This document shows, one piece after another, positions 45,204 through 59,719 of a stretch of DNA of 64,000 nt. The stretch is from positions 3,303,001-3,367,000 of the forward strand of contig NZ_CP086610.1 in assembly GCF_020883495.1 (NCBI RefSeq), in the 5' to 3' direction. The notes below the pieces were generated by a model that searched no databases, had not been told where the DNA came from, and saw only the letters and a list, made by a program, of their open reading frames with translations. The stretch is from Shinella zoogloeoides (GTDB taxonomy: Bacteria > Pseudomonadota > Alphaproteobacteria > Rhizobiales > Rhizobiaceae). Positions within the stretch are counted from its first letter, which is position 1. Each line of letters begins with the position of its first letter. The translations under genes were made by a program, and so were the position numbers.

Positions 45204-46961
45204 GTGTCTTTGTTTCAGGTCTATGCCAGGGCCCTCAGCTATCTTGGCATCTACAAGCTCCGGGTCGGGCTGGTGGTTGCCGCCAATATCGTTCTTGCCG
45301 TGATCACCATTGCCGAACCCATCCTGTTCGGCCGCATCATCGATGCCATTTCCACCAAGAGCGACGTCACGCCGATCCTCCTGATGTGGGCCGGCTTCGG
45401 TCTCTTCAACACCGTCGCCTATGTGCTCGTCGCGCGTGAGGCCGACCGGCTGGCCCATGGCCGCCGCGCCAGCCTCCTGACGGAAGCCTTCGGCCGCATC
45501 ATCTCCATGCCGCTCGCCTGGCACAGCCAGCGCGGCACCTCCAACGCGCTGCACACGCTGCTGCGCGCCTGCGAGACGCTGTTCAGCCTGTGGCTGGAAT
45601 TCATGCGCACGCATCTCGCCACCGCCGTGGCGCTCACCCTGCTCATCCCGACCGCCTTCTCGATGGACTACCGCCTGTCGCTGGTGCTGATGGTGCTCGG
45701 CGCGCTCTATGTCGTCATCGGCAAGGTGGTGATGAACCGCACACGCGAGGGACAGGCCTCGGTGGAGAACCATTACCACACCGTCTTCTCCCATGTGTCG
45801 GACTCGATCAGCAACGTCTCCGTGGTGCACAGCTACAACCGCATCGAGGCGGAGACGCGCGAACTGAAGCAGTTCGCCGAGCGGCTGATCAACGCGCAGT
45901 TCCCGGTACTCGACTGGTGGGCGCTCGCCAGCGCCCTCAACCGCATCGCCTCGACCATCTCGATGATGACGATCCTCGTCATCGGCACGGTGCTCGTCCA
46001 GCGGGGCGAAATCCGCGTCGGCGACGTCATCGCCTTCATCGGCTTCGCCGGCCTGCTCATCGGCCGCCTCGACCAGATGAAGGCCTTCGCCACGCAGATC
46101 TTCGAGGCGCGCGCCAAGCTGGAGGACTTCTTCACGCTGGAAGACGCCGTGAAGGAACGCGAGGAACCGACCGGCGCGGGCGAGCTCGGCGACGTGAAGG
46201 GCAAGGTCGAATACCGCAATGTCAGCTTCGACTTCGCCAATGCCACGCAGGGCGTGCGCGACGTTTCCTTCACGGTGGAAGCCGGCCAGACCGTCGCTAT
46301 CGTCGGCCCGACGGGCGCCGGCAAGACGACGCTCGTCAACCTGCTCCAGCGCGTCTACGAGCCGCAATCCGGCCAGATCTTCATCGACGGCGTGGATATA
46401 GGGACGGTGACGCGCAGGTCGCTGCGCCACTCCATCGCCACCGTGTTCCAGGACGCGGGCCTGCTCAACCGCTCGATCTCCGACAATATCCGCCTCGGCC
46501 GCGAGGGCGCGAGCCAGGAGGAAATCGAGGCGGCGGCAGAAGCCGCGGCGGCGAACGACTTCATCGTCTCGCGCCAGAACGGCTACGAGACCCATGTCGG
46601 CGAGCGCGGCAATCGGCTTTCGGGCGGCGAGCGCCAGCGCATCGCCATCGCCCGCGCCATCCTGAAGAACGCACCGATCCTCGTGCTCGACGAGGCGACC
46701 AGCGCGCTCGACGTGGAGACGGAAGCCCGCGTGAAGACGGCCATCGACTCGCTGCGCCGGGGCCGCACGACCTTCATCATCGCGCACCGCCTGTCGACGG
46801 TCCGCGAGGCCGATCTCGTCGTCTTCATGGATCACGGTCAGGTCGCGGAGATGGGCACCTTCAACGATCTCAGCCAGAGCAACGGCCGCTTCGCCGCGCT
46901 GCTGCGCGCCAGCGGCATCCTGACCGACGACGACGTGCGCAAGAGCCACACGGCGGCCTGA
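45204..46961 (+). CDS. ndvA: cyclic beta-1,2-glucan exporter NdvA (ChvA)
   Basis: A 585-residue ABC half-transporter: six membrane helices (to about residue 310) then an ATP cassette with Walker A GPTGAGKTT (about 371), signature LSGGERQR and Walker B LVLDEATSALD. It exports cyclic glucan made by NdvB to the periplasm, needed for osmotic adaptation and plant colonisation in rhizobia and agrobacteria. I start at the GTG at 45204 (SLFQVYARAL), since GGAAAGG lies 8 bases upstream and ChvA homologs begin there. It converges on ndvB with a bidirectional-looking terminator between. Confidence 0.95.
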   Translation: MSLFQVYARALSYLGIYKLRVGLVVAANIVLAVITIAEPILFGRIIDAISTKSDVTPILLMWAGFGLFNTVAYVLVAREADRLAHGRRASLLTEAFGRIISMPLAWHSQRGTSNALHTLLRACETLFSLWLEFMRTHLATAVALTLLIPTAFSMDYRLSLVLMVLGALYVVIGKVVMNRTREGQASVENHYHTVFSHVSDSISNVSVVHSYNRIEAETRELKQFAERLINAQFPVLDWWALASALNRIASTISMMTILVIGTVLVQRGEIRVGDVIAFIGFAGLLIGRLDQMKAFATQIFEARAKLEDFFTLEDAVKEREEPTGAGELGDVKGKVEYRNVSFDFANATQGVRDVSFTVEAGQTVAIVGPTGAGKTTLVNLLQRVYEPQSGQIFIDGVDIGTVTRRSLRHSIATVFQDAGLLNRSISDNIRLGREGASQEEIEAAAEAAAANDFIVSRQNGYETHVGERGNRLSGGERQRIAIARAILKNAPILVLDEATSALDVETEARVKTAIDSLRRGRTTFIIAHRLSTVREADLVVFMDHGQVAEMGTFNDLSQSNGRFAALLRASGILTDDDVRKSHTAA

Positions 46962-46981
46962 TCGATACATCAGCGAAATGC

Positions 46982-47013
46982 AAAACGGCGGGGCCTGAAG
47001 CCCCGCCGTTTTT
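46982..47013 (+). terminator. terminator between ndvA and ndvB
   Basis: AACGGCGGGGC and GCCCCGCCGTT form an 11-bp stem with a 5-base loop and are followed by TTTATTT. The A-rich tract before the stem lets it serve the minus strand too. Confidence 0.92.
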
Positions 47014-47049
47014 ATTTCATCCGTTCCATGACGTTCCGGCCTACCCGCC

Positions 47050-50000
47050 TCAGAGCGGGTAGCCCTTGTCCAGGGCATCGAGAGCGACGCCGTTGATCGT
47101 CGCCTGCCATCCGCCTTCGTCCGCGCGGTCGACACGGATGGAGAGTTTCTTGCCGTCGATGACCAGCGTCGCGCTGTAGCCATTCCACGCCGCCGGAAGC
47201 ACCGGCGCGACGAAGAGGCGGCCGCCTTCCTTGCGGATGCCGAGAATGCCCTCGACCGCCGCGCGGTAAAGCCAGCCGGCCGAGCCCGTATACCAGGTCC
47301 AGCCGCCGCGGCCCGTGCGCTCGCCTTCGCCATAGACGTCGGCGGCGACCACATAGGGTTCCACGCGGTAGCGCTCGGCCGCGTCCGCATCGAGCGCGTG
47401 CTTGACGGGATTCAGCAGGTCGAGGCAGGCGAAGGCATCGTCGCCCCTGCCCTGCCGCGCCAGCGCCAGCACGACCCAGGTTGCGGCATGGGTATACTGG
47501 CCGCCATTCTCACGCACACCCGGAGGATAAGCCTTGATATAGCCCGGCTCCTGCGGGGTTTCGGAAAGCGGCGGGGTGAACAGGCGGATGATGCCGTTCT
47601 CCCGGTCGACAAGCTCGGCCATGACGGCGTTCATCGCCTGACGCGAGCGATCCGCATCGCCTTCGCCGGACAGCACGCTCCAGCTCTGCGCGATGGAATC
47701 GATGCGGCATTCGTCGCTTGTCGCCGAGCCGAGCGGCGTTCCGTCGTCATAATAGCCGCGACGGTAATAGCCGCCGTCCCAGCCCGCCGTTTCCAGCGAT
47801 TCCTTGAGGCGGCCGAGATGGCCTTCCCACGCGTCGGCGCGAACATGATCGCCATGCGCGCGGGCGAGCGGGATGAAGCCGCGCAGCGTGCCGGCAAGGA
47901 ACCAGCCGAGCCAGACGCTGGTGCCGCGGCCGGCTTCGCCGACCCGGTTCATACCGTCGTTCCAGTCGCCGCCGAGCATGAGCGGCAGGCCGTTCTCGCC
48001 GGTGCGCTTCAGGGCAAGATCGAGAGCACGGGCGCAATGCTCGTAGAGCGGCGCTTCCTCGCCCGAACGGTTGGGCCTGTAGAAGGAATCGTGCTGGCCC
48101 TCGGCAAGCGCCGGACCTTCGATGAAGGCAAGCGTCTCATCGAGCACGGCGCGGTCGCCGGTCACACGGCAATAATATTCCACCGCATAAGCGAGCCACA
48201 CCACATCATCCGAGATCATCGTGCGCACGCCGGCGCCGGTATCCGGCAGCCACCAGTGCTGCACGTCACCCTCGACGAACTGGCGCGCGGCCGCATTGAG
48301 GATCTGCTTGCGGGCAAGCTCCGGGTGATGCAGCAGGAAGGCCAGCGTGTCCTGCAACTGGTCGCGGAAGCCATAGGCCCCGCTTGCCTGATAGAAGGCG
48401 GTGCGGGCCATGATGCGGCAGCCGAGCGCCTGATAGGGCAGCCAGTCGTTGACCATGCGGTCGAGCGCCGCATCCGGCGTCTTGACCTGCAGCGTGCCGG
48501 TAAAGCCCTCCCAGAAGGTGCGCACCGACGCCATGACCGTATCGAAATCGGCCGTGCGGGCCTTGTCGGCCAGCGCGCGGGCGCTGTCCGCATCGGCGGT
48601 GTCGCCGAGCACGAAGAGCAGTTCGCGCTTCTCGCCCGGCTTCAGCGTGATATCGACGGCAAGCGCCGCACAGGGATCGCCGATGCCGTCGGCATTGCCG
48701 GGCAGCGGTTCGCCCGTGGCGACGGCGACCGGCAGGACGATATCGCCGATGCGGCCGATGAAATCGCGGCGTCTAGCGGTAAAGCCCGTCAGCGGCGTAT
48801 CGACGGCGAAGAAGCTGGTCCGGCCGGCGAAATCGAGGCTGTAGGGATTGGCGGCGAAGAGCGCACCGCTCTCCTCGTCCTGACTGGTCAGCACGAAGGG
48901 CGCCGTTTTAGAGGGATTGTTGCCGAGGACCCATTCGACATAGCCGTAGACGGAGAGGCTGCGTTCCGTGTCGCCGGTGTTCTTCACGACGAGGCGCGAA
49001 TATTTGACCGGGTCTTCCGGGTCGACCGTCTGCACCAGATCGAGCTCGATCCCGTCCTCCCAGCTTCGGAAGGCGGTGTAGCCGAGGCCATGCCAGGTCT
49101 CGAACTTGACCGATGGCTTGCGCGACAGCGCCGCGAACGGCGTCATGACCGTGCCGCGCTCGCGATCGCGCACATAGAAGGCCTCGCCCGGACGGTTGAC
49201 GACCGGATCGTTGGTCCAGGGCGTGAGCTGGAAGTCGCGCGAATTGCGGCTCCAGGTGAAGCCCGCACCTTCCGCCGAGACGTGGAAGCCGAATTCGCGG
49301 TTGGCGATGACGTTGATCCACGGCTGGGGCGTCGCCTCGCCGCCGCGCAGGCGCACGGCATATTCGCGGCGGTCGGCATTGAAGCCGCCAAAACCGTTCC
49401 AGAAGGTCAGGCCCTCGCCGTCGATGGCGACGGGTTCGGCAACGGGTGCCGGCAGCTTGGCCACCGGCGTTTCCGCCTTGACCTCGTCCTCGCCGCGCGG
49501 CGTCGAATAGAGCGAGGCCGTGCGGGCGATCTGGTCGGCAAGCGAACCGTTACGCGCGTGGAAGACCGCGCGGGCGGTCGCCAGCAGCGCCTGCCAGGTG
49601 GAGGTATCCATCAGGTCGCGGCGCACCGTGAAGACATGCTGGCGCACGCCGTCCGACTGTCCGCGCATGCGCAGGTTCTCGCACAGATAATCGAGCGTGT
49701 GCTGCATGTCCTGCGCATAGGACGCCGCACGCTCGTTGAGAATGACGAGATCGGCGGTGACGCCGCGATGACGCAGATATTCCTGCGCGCGCAGCGCCTC
49801 GCGGGCGACATCGAGGTCGATTTCATCGTTGATGCGCAAAACGAAGATCGGGAAATCGCCCGAGATCGCCAGCGGCCAAAGCGCCGACTGGGCGGCAAGG
49901 CCGGTCTCGATCGTGCCGGTATCGGCCCGCAGATGCATGTCCGGATAGGTGAGGTAGCGGCCGAGCATCTGGAAGCTCGCCGCCTCCTGCGAGGTGACGC

Positions 50001-53000
50001 CGACATGGCGCATATGCACCTGCGAGCGCGTCCAGGCATGGATCATTTCATGGTTGAAGGCGTCCGGGTGGCGATAGCGGTCGATGGCCGCGTCCACCTC
50101 GGCGCGGCTCGGGGCCGCAATGGTCCAGAAGATGACCTTGACCTTCTTGCCAGCCGGAACGCGCACCACGCGGCGCAGCGCCATGATCGGATCGAGCGTG
50201 AAGCCGTCCGTGCCCGAGAGCTGCGCGCCGGCGTCGAAGGCGGCGGCATTTGCCAGCGAGCGGCCGCGGCCGATGAAGCGGCGGCGGTCGGTCTCGATCT
50301 CGGTACGGCGCGACGGGCCGGCATTGTCGACGATCAGATGGGCGACCGCCATGTCCGGCTCGTTCGGATTGCGCTTCTGGCGCTCGGCGCGGATGACGTC
50401 GCCGCGCTTGCCGATCTCGGTGCGCACGAACATCTTCGAGAAGAGCGGATGGGCGTTGTCGGCGTCATCCGTCGAGATGACCGGCTCCATATAGGAGGTC
50501 ACCTCGATGAAGCGGTCTTCCGTGCCGGTGTTGAGCAGCGTCAGGCGGCGGCCTTCGGCATCGTGCTCGGTGGCGACGATGACTTCGACCTCGCTGGTGA
50601 GCTTGCCGATGGTCTTGACAAATTCCGCCTTGTCGTCGCCGAACTGGGTCTTCGTCTCCTCGCCCTCGATGCGCTTCGGCTCGGCGGTGGCGGACCACCA
50701 CTCGTTCGTCGCCATGTCGCGCAGGAAGAGGAAGGAACCCCAGCGGTCTTCCGTCGGGTCGGGCTTCCAGCGGGTGACGGACTGGCCGTTCCAGCGGGAG
50801 TAACCGGCGCCGGTCGCCGTGAGCATGACGGAGTAGTGGCCGTTCGACAGGAACACGGCCTCGCGTTCGCGCGAGATCGGGTCCTTGAAGATGCGGATTT
50901 CCGGGCGCAGCAGGTCGGCCTGCGTGCTGCCGACGGTTTCCGGCTCACGCTTGGCGTTGATGACCGGAATGTCGCGCGGGGCCTTTTCCTGCAACAGCAG
51001 TTCGGCCGCCTCGATGACCGGATCGGCATGGAAGCGTTCGCGCAGTGCCCCGTTGAAGACGACATTGGCGACGGCGGCGATGGACATGCCGTGATGGTGC
51101 GCCATGTAGTTCTTCACCACGGCGCAGGTCTTGCCCTCGGGCACGCGGGTCGGCGTGAAGTCGACGGCGTCGTGGAAGCCGTAGACGCCGAGCGCGCCGA
51201 GCTTGCGCAGGCGCTCGAGGTTTTCGAGCGCTTCCTTCGGCGCATACTGGGCAGCCAGCAGCGAGGCATAGGGCGCGATGACGGCGTTCTGGCCGAGGCC
51301 GCGCTTGAGGCCGAGCGTCGGCACGCCGAAATTGGTGTACTGGTAGGTCAGCTCATGGTCGCGGGCGTTGAAGGCCGCTTCCGAGATGCCCCAGGGCGTG
51401 CCGAGGCGGCGGCCGTGGTTCATCTGCTCGACCACGACGAGATTGTTCGTCTGGTTGAGAATACCGCCCTGACGCTCCTGCATGACGAGCGGGGGCATCA
51501 GATATTCGAACATCGAGCCGGACCAGGAAACCAGCGCCCCGCGCGAGCCGACCGGCACGACCGGACGGCCGAGCTTGTACCAGTGCTCGGTCGGAAGGTC
51601 GCCCTTGGCGATGGCGAAGAGGCTGGTCAGACGCGCCTCGGAGGCGAGCAGATCGTAGCAGGCTTCGTCCAGCTCGTTCGTCTCGACGCGGTAGCCGATG
51701 GAGAGAAGGCGGCGCTCCTGACGGAAGAGGAAGCCGAAGTCCATCGAGAAGGCGATGTCGCGCGAGCGGTCGCGCAGCACGACGAGGCGGTCGCGCAGGC
51801 CCTCGATGGAGCCGAGGTCGAAGACGCTGTCGGCGATATGCGCCTCGCAGGTCGCAACCAGCCCGCCGGCCCAGGCGGCAAGCTCGCCGCTTTCCGCCGA
51901 TTTGATCTCGTGGTCGAGATTGACGATCAGCTTGTTGATATCGCGCGCCAAGACCGAAAGATTGATGACGCGGATGGAGGCGAATTCGTGCTCGCGCTTG
52001 ACGGCTGCGAGCGCATTGTGGAAGCCCTCGATGCGCTCCTCGACGAGGCGGCGGAGCGGGCGGACCGTCTTGCGGTCGTCCGGGAGCTGCTTCAGCGTTT
52101 CGGAGAGGATGGCGGCGACGTCGCCGATGCCGTCGAGGCTGCCCTGGAGATGGGCGGACGGGGCTTCGGCCCATTCGCGGCACATGGAGGAGACGGCGAT
52201 GAGGTGGCCGGCAAGGTTGCCGCTGTCGACCGCCGAGACGTAGCGCGGCCCTAGCGTTTCCAGCGTGTTGGTGCGATACCAGTTGTAGAGATGGCCGCGA
52301 TATTTCGGCATGCCGTCGATGGTGGCGATGGTCTGCTCGAGGCGGCGGACCGTCTCCTCGAAGCTGATCCAGCCGAAATCGCGGGCAGAGATGACGGAGA
52401 GCAGATAGACGCCGATATTGGTCGGGGAAGTGCGCTCGGCCAGAACCGGCTGCGGTGTTTCCTGGAAATTGTCCGGCGGCAGGAAGTGCTGCTCGGCGGT
52501 GACGAAGGTCTCGAAATAGCGCCAGGTGCGTCGCGCGATCTTGCGCAGTTCGGTCGCGACGTAGTCGGAGACGACGAGCTGGTCCTCGGTCTCGGCCGTC
52601 TGACTGACATACCAGGCGATCATCGGCGAGAGCATCCAGACCAGCGCGAAGGGTACGCCGATGAAGGGCAGGCCCGTATCCGAGATCATGGCGAGCGCCA
52701 CGGAAACCACGGCAAGCGCCGGGGCCTGCCACATGGACCTGTAATGGGCGAGGATTCCGCCACGCGCGCCGCTGTCGGCCTGCGCGGCCGTGCGCCATTC
52801 CAGCATCAGCTTGCCGCTGACGAAGGTGCGGTAGAGCGAGCGCACGATGGCGTCCGCCATCAACGCCGCCGAATGGGCGATGAAGACGATGCGCAGCGCG
52901 ACCTGCGCATTGGCCGCGCGGATATCGGACAGCACGCGATGCACATGGGCGCGCGCGACGATATCGCTGCTGCGCGGCATGATGCCCGAGATGAGCGACA

Positions 53001-55659
53001 GCGTCGGCGCGACGAAGAGCAGGAAGATCAGCACGAGCTGCCAGATCAGCGCCTGGCGCGGCTCCATGTAGTACCAGCCCATGACGGAGGCGACGAGCCA
53101 GCCGATGGGGATGAGGCTGCGGCGCAGGTTGTCGTACATCTTCCAGCGGCCGAGCATGGGAATGCCGCTCGACGGGCCGAAGAGATAGGGCAGCAACTGC
53201 CAGTCGCCGCGCGCCCAGCGATGCTGGCGCGAGGTCTCGACGCCGTAGCGGGTCGGGAAGTCCTCGACGAGTTCCACATCCGTCACCAGCGCGCAGCGCG
53301 AGAGCGAGCCTTCGAGCAGGTCGTGGCTGAGCACCGCGTTCTCGCCGATGCGGCCCTTCACGGCCGCCTCGAAAGCGTCGACGTGATAGAGGCCCTTGCC
53401 GGTGAAGGTGCCCTCGCCCGCAAGGTCCTGATAGACGTCGGAGACGGTGAAGACGTAAGGGTCCACGCCGCGGTCGGCGGAGAAGATGCGCTGGAAGGTG
53501 GAGGCTTCCTTGCCGGTCGTCAGCGAGGGCGTGACGCGCGGCTGGAGGATGGAATAGCCGGTGACGATCTCGCCCGTCGCCTCGTCGATGACGGGGCGGT
53601 TGATCGGGTGGTGCATCTTGCCGACGAGCTTCGTCACCGCATCGCGCATCAGGCGCGTGTCGGAATCGAGCGTCATGACATATTTGACATTCGCCGGCAC
53701 GATATTGGCGCCCGGCAGGAAGGTCGTGTCGCCGTCGCCGCGCAGCAGCAGGTTCAGTTCGTGCAGCTTGCCGCGCTTGCGCTCCCAGCCCATCCACGCG
53801 CCTTCCGAAGGATTGTAGAGGCGGCGGCGGTGGAGGAGGTAGAAGCGCGTGCGCCCGTCATAGGCATAGCGGGCGGAGAGCGTGGCGATCTCGCGCTTGG
53901 CATAGTCCAGCACGTCGAGGTCGGCCGGCGTTTCCTCCACCTGGCTGTCGGCCCAGTCGCTGATCAGCGCGAAATAGATCTCGCCGCGCGGATTGGCGAG
54001 GTAGTGGACTTCGAGGTTGCGCACCAGTTCGTCGACATGGTCGCGCTTGGAAATGAGACAGGGCACGACGAGCAGCGTGCGCGCGTCGTCGGGAATGCCG
54101 TCCTTGAACTCGTAGCCGACAAGCCGCGAGGGCGTAACGAAGAAGGTGACGAGCGTGTTGAAGAGACCCGTCGCGCCTTCCGAGGCCGGCAGCGCGAAGA
54201 GGATCAGCATGATCAGCCAGGCGCCGTTCGGAATGTCGAGCTGGTCGAGAAAATAGTAGACCGCAATCATCGCCAGCAGCGTGAGGATGATGTTCGGCCC
54301 GGCCACCGCCAGCCAGTCGAGCTTGCGGGTGAGGCGCACGACGCGCTGCACCGCCGTCGGCCGGTAGCCGATGCGCTTTTCCAGGAGCTTGCGCTGCTTG
54401 CCGACGATGAAGGAGGCGACATTGGCCTCGTAGTCTGGATCGTCCGCATGGGCCGCGGCGTCTTCCGCCGTCATGTCGAGCGCCGTTTCCGTGACTTCCA
54501 GCTCCGTCTTGCCGGAGCGGCGGGCGAAGCGCTCGATGGAATTGCGGTACTTGTTGCGCGAGCCGAAATCGAGATCGCTATAGTCGGAGCGCTGGCGCAG
54601 CGCCTCGTCGAGGCGGCTGACACTCTCGAACCAGCCGGGCCATTCCGTATCGTCCACCGTGCGCAGGCCCTTGATGAGCGAACTCATCGTGACGTTGCCG
54701 GAAGACAGGCGGTTGTTTTCCGCGACGATCAGTTCCTCGAGGTCGCTGCCGCGGCTCTCGATCTTGCGCTCCAGCCACTGGATCACCGCGCCGGAGGCCT
54801 GAAGGCCGTCGCGCAGGCGATAGAGAAGCTGGATGACGAAGGTGTTGTCCTCGACGAAGCTTTCCAGCGCGCTGAGATGCGCGATGCACTTTTCCGGGTC
54901 GTTGAGGCGCACCAGTTCGTCGGCCACCTCATTGGCCTTGATGCGCATCTTGCGCGAGCGCTCGACGCGGCTGGAAATGCGGCGCAGGTTCTCGAGCAGC
55001 ACGAAGCGCACGAAGGAGGGCAGCGCCCAGAGTTCGCCGATCTTCAGCGCGTCGATCTTCTGGAAACCCTGCACGAAGGCCGTCAGGCTCTCCACGGAGA
55101 CGCCGCTATGCGTATGGGCGACATAGAGCCAGGCGAGCGCCAGCGTGCGCGGGATCGGCTGGCCGTCGATCTCCATGGTCGGAAGCTGGCGGAAGAAGCG
55201 GCGCGGGAAGTCGCGGCGGACTTCCTGGATGGCCTCTTCGATGACGTAGTAGTTGTCGAGCAGCCATTCGGCCGCCGGGGTGATCTGGGCGCCCGCTTCC
55301 ACATCCTTGGCCGTCGCCTGATAGACGCGGAAGATTTCCTTCTCGTTCTCCTTGTGCCGGGGGCGGAACTCGAAGGGCCGGTAGCCGGGCAGCGATGCCG
55401 TCCTGTCGCGCGCGAGCGTCTCGCCGCATTCGGCCAGCTCCTCCAGCGTCAGATAGGTGGCGCGGATCGAGTCGTTATAGTCGATCTGCTTGGCATCGGC
55501 GTCGCGCGGAGCTTGCGGCGTAGTGTTCAGGGGCATGTTTCTGATTCTGGATCCGGCCATGTTGATCCATCCGGCAATGGCCTTTGCGCCGGAGGGTTTT
55601 TCGCGGACAGGCTTCTTCTCGGTGCCGCGTTCAGCCATGACACCGGACCGCGCCTTCAT
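47050..55659 (-). CDS. ndvB: cyclic beta-1,2-glucan synthase NdvB (ChvB)
   Basis: A 2869-residue inner-membrane enzyme that initiates, elongates and cyclises beta-1,2-glucan from UDP-glucose. The GT84 glycosyltransferase part has YVMTLDSDTRLMRD (about residue 655) and QHRWARGDWQ (about 811) between membrane segments near 450-520 and 840-1080. The middle holds two carbohydrate-binding repeats, and the C-terminal GH94-like part (about 2350-2850) controls ring size, with DDVVWLAYA and GGDWNDGMNRVG. An ATG at codon 42 (MPLNTTPQAP) would give 2828 residues, closer to the 2831-2832 I recall for ChvB/NdvB; I keep the first ATG because GAGG lies 5 bases before it. Confidence 0.96.
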   Translation of the reverse strand: MKARSGVMAERGTEKKPVREKPSGAKAIAGWINMAGSRIRNMPLNTTPQAPRDADAKQIDYNDSIRATYLTLEELAECGETLARDRTASLPGYRPFEFRPRHKENEKEIFRVYQATAKDVEAGAQITPAAEWLLDNYYVIEEAIQEVRRDFPRRFFRQLPTMEIDGQPIPRTLALAWLYVAHTHSGVSVESLTAFVQGFQKIDALKIGELWALPSFVRFVLLENLRRISSRVERSRKMRIKANEVADELVRLNDPEKCIAHLSALESFVEDNTFVIQLLYRLRDGLQASGAVIQWLERKIESRGSDLEELIVAENNRLSSGNVTMSSLIKGLRTVDDTEWPGWFESVSRLDEALRQRSDYSDLDFGSRNKYRNSIERFARRSGKTELEVTETALDMTAEDAAAHADDPDYEANVASFIVGKQRKLLEKRIGYRPTAVQRVVRLTRKLDWLAVAGPNIILTLLAMIAVYYFLDQLDIPNGAWLIMLILFALPASEGATGLFNTLVTFFVTPSRLVGYEFKDGIPDDARTLLVVPCLISKRDHVDELVRNLEVHYLANPRGEIYFALISDWADSQVEETPADLDVLDYAKREIATLSARYAYDGRTRFYLLHRRRLYNPSEGAWMGWERKRGKLHELNLLLRGDGDTTFLPGANIVPANVKYVMTLDSDTRLMRDAVTKLVGKMHHPINRPVIDEATGEIVTGYSILQPRVTPSLTTGKEASTFQRIFSADRGVDPYVFTVSDVYQDLAGEGTFTGKGLYHVDAFEAAVKGRIGENAVLSHDLLEGSLSRCALVTDVELVEDFPTRYGVETSRQHRWARGDWQLLPYLFGPSSGIPMLGRWKMYDNLRRSLIPIGWLVASVMGWYYMEPRQALIWQLVLIFLLFVAPTLSLISGIMPRSSDIVARAHVHRVLSDIRAANAQVALRIVFIAHSAALMADAIVRSLYRTFVSGKLMLEWRTAAQADSGARGGILAHYRSMWQAPALAVVSVALAMISDTGLPFIGVPFALVWMLSPMIAWYVSQTAETEDQLVVSDYVATELRKIARRTWRYFETFVTAEQHFLPPDNFQETPQPVLAERTSPTNIGVYLLSVISARDFGWISFEETVRRLEQTIATIDGMPKYRGHLYNWYRTNTLETLGPRYVSAVDSGNLAGHLIAVSSMCREWAEAPSAHLQGSLDGIGDVAAILSETLKQLPDDRKTVRPLRRLVEERIEGFHNALAAVKREHEFASIRVINLSVLARDINKLIVNLDHEIKSAESGELAAWAGGLVATCEAHIADSVFDLGSIEGLRDRLVVLRDRSRDIAFSMDFGFLFRQERRLLSIGYRVETNELDEACYDLLASEARLTSLFAIAKGDLPTEHWYKLGRPVVPVGSRGALVSWSGSMFEYLMPPLVMQERQGGILNQTNNLVVVEQMNHGRRLGTPWGISEAAFNARDHELTYQYTNFGVPTLGLKRGLGQNAVIAPYASLLAAQYAPKEALENLERLRKLGALGVYGFHDAVDFTPTRVPEGKTCAVVKNYMAHHHGMSIAAVANVVFNGALRERFHADPVIEAAELLLQEKAPRDIPVINAKREPETVGSTQADLLRPEIRIFKDPISREREAVFLSNGHYSVMLTATGAGYSRWNGQSVTRWKPDPTEDRWGSFLFLRDMATNEWWSATAEPKRIEGEETKTQFGDDKAEFVKTIGKLTSEVEVIVATEHDAEGRRLTLLNTGTEDRFIEVTSYMEPVISTDDADNAHPLFSKMFVRTEIGKRGDVIRAERQKRNPNEPDMAVAHLIVDNAGPSRRTEIETDRRRFIGRGRSLANAAAFDAGAQLSGTDGFTLDPIMALRRVVRVPAGKKVKVIFWTIAAPSRAEVDAAIDRYRHPDAFNHEMIHAWTRSQVHMRHVGVTSQEAASFQMLGRYLTYPDMHLRADTGTIETGLAAQSALWPLAISGDFPIFVLRINDEIDLDVAREALRAQEYLRHRGVTADLVILNERAASYAQDMQHTLDYLCENLRMRGQSDGVRQHVFTVRRDLMDTSTWQALLATARAVFHARNGSLADQIARTASLYSTPRGEDEVKAETPVAKLPAPVAEPVAIDGEGLTFWNGFGGFNADRREYAVRLRGGEATPQPWINVIANREFGFHVSAEGAGFTWSRNSRDFQLTPWTNDPVVNRPGEAFYVRDRERGTVMTPFAALSRKPSVKFETWHGLGYTAFRSWEDGIELDLVQTVDPEDPVKYSRLVVKNTGDTERSLSVYGYVEWVLGNNPSKTAPFVLTSQDEESGALFAANPYSLDFAGRTSFFAVDTPLTGFTARRRDFIGRIGDIVLPVAVATGEPLPGNADGIGDPCAALAVDITLKPGEKRELLFVLGDTADADSARALADKARTADFDTVMASVRTFWEGFTGTLQVKTPDAALDRMVNDWLPYQALGCRIMARTAFYQASGAYGFRDQLQDTLAFLLHHPELARKQILNAAARQFVEGDVQHWWLPDTGAGVRTMISDDVVWLAYAVEYYCRVTGDRAVLDETLAFIEGPALAEGQHDSFYRPNRSGEEAPLYEHCARALDLALKRTGENGLPLMLGGDWNDGMNRVGEAGRGTSVWLGWFLAGTLRGFIPLARAHGDHVRADAWEGHLGRLKESLETAGWDGGYYRRGYYDDGTPLGSATSDECRIDSIAQSWSVLSGEGDADRSRQAMNAVMAELVDRENGIIRLFTPPLSETPQEPGYIKAYPPGVRENGGQYTHAATWVVLALARQGRGDDAFACLDLLNPVKHALDADAAERYRVEPYVVAADVYGEGERTGRGGWTWYTGSAGWLYRAAVEGILGIRKEGGRLFVAPVLPAAWNGYSATLVIDGKKLSIRVDRADEGGWQATINGVALDALDKGYPL

Positions 55660-55862
55660 GGCGCCTCACGGAGGGATATGGCTCAAGCGACACGCAGATT
55701 GGCATCCTGGCCGCGTGGTGCATGAAAACGGCATTTTTTAGCCGTAAGGGCAAAGACTTGCAACATGTCAACGGGACGAGATGGCGCAGCGCCGCCCCCG
55801 ATCTGCGGTTTTGGTGAATCGCCGCGCCCGATGAAAACGGCCCGCCACATAGAGACATATTG

Positions 55863-55882
55863 ACATAAAGATATCTTTATGT
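55863..55882 (+). promoter_or_regulatory. SahR-like palindromic operator of metH
   Basis: ACATAAAGATATCTTTATGT is a perfect 20-bp palindrome located 40 bases before the metH start. A related half-site (ACATAGAG) lies just upstream. It resembles the sites of SahR, an ArsR-type repressor of methionine-cycle genes that responds to S-adenosylhomocysteine. Confidence 0.65.
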
Positions 55883-55921
55883 GACTTCGAATGCATCGAT
55901 ATGCGCAGCGGAGGTCCTGTC

Positions 55922-59713
<3,792 letters not shown>

Positions 59714-59719
59714 GCGGCA

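Noticed and set aside
47398..52254. A 1618-codon open frame opposite ndvB, and another of 1144 codons at 52291-55725
   Set aside because: Both mirror the ndvB frame, which carries all glucan synthase motifs; the antisense products look like reverse-strand translations of Ala/Arg/Gly codons.
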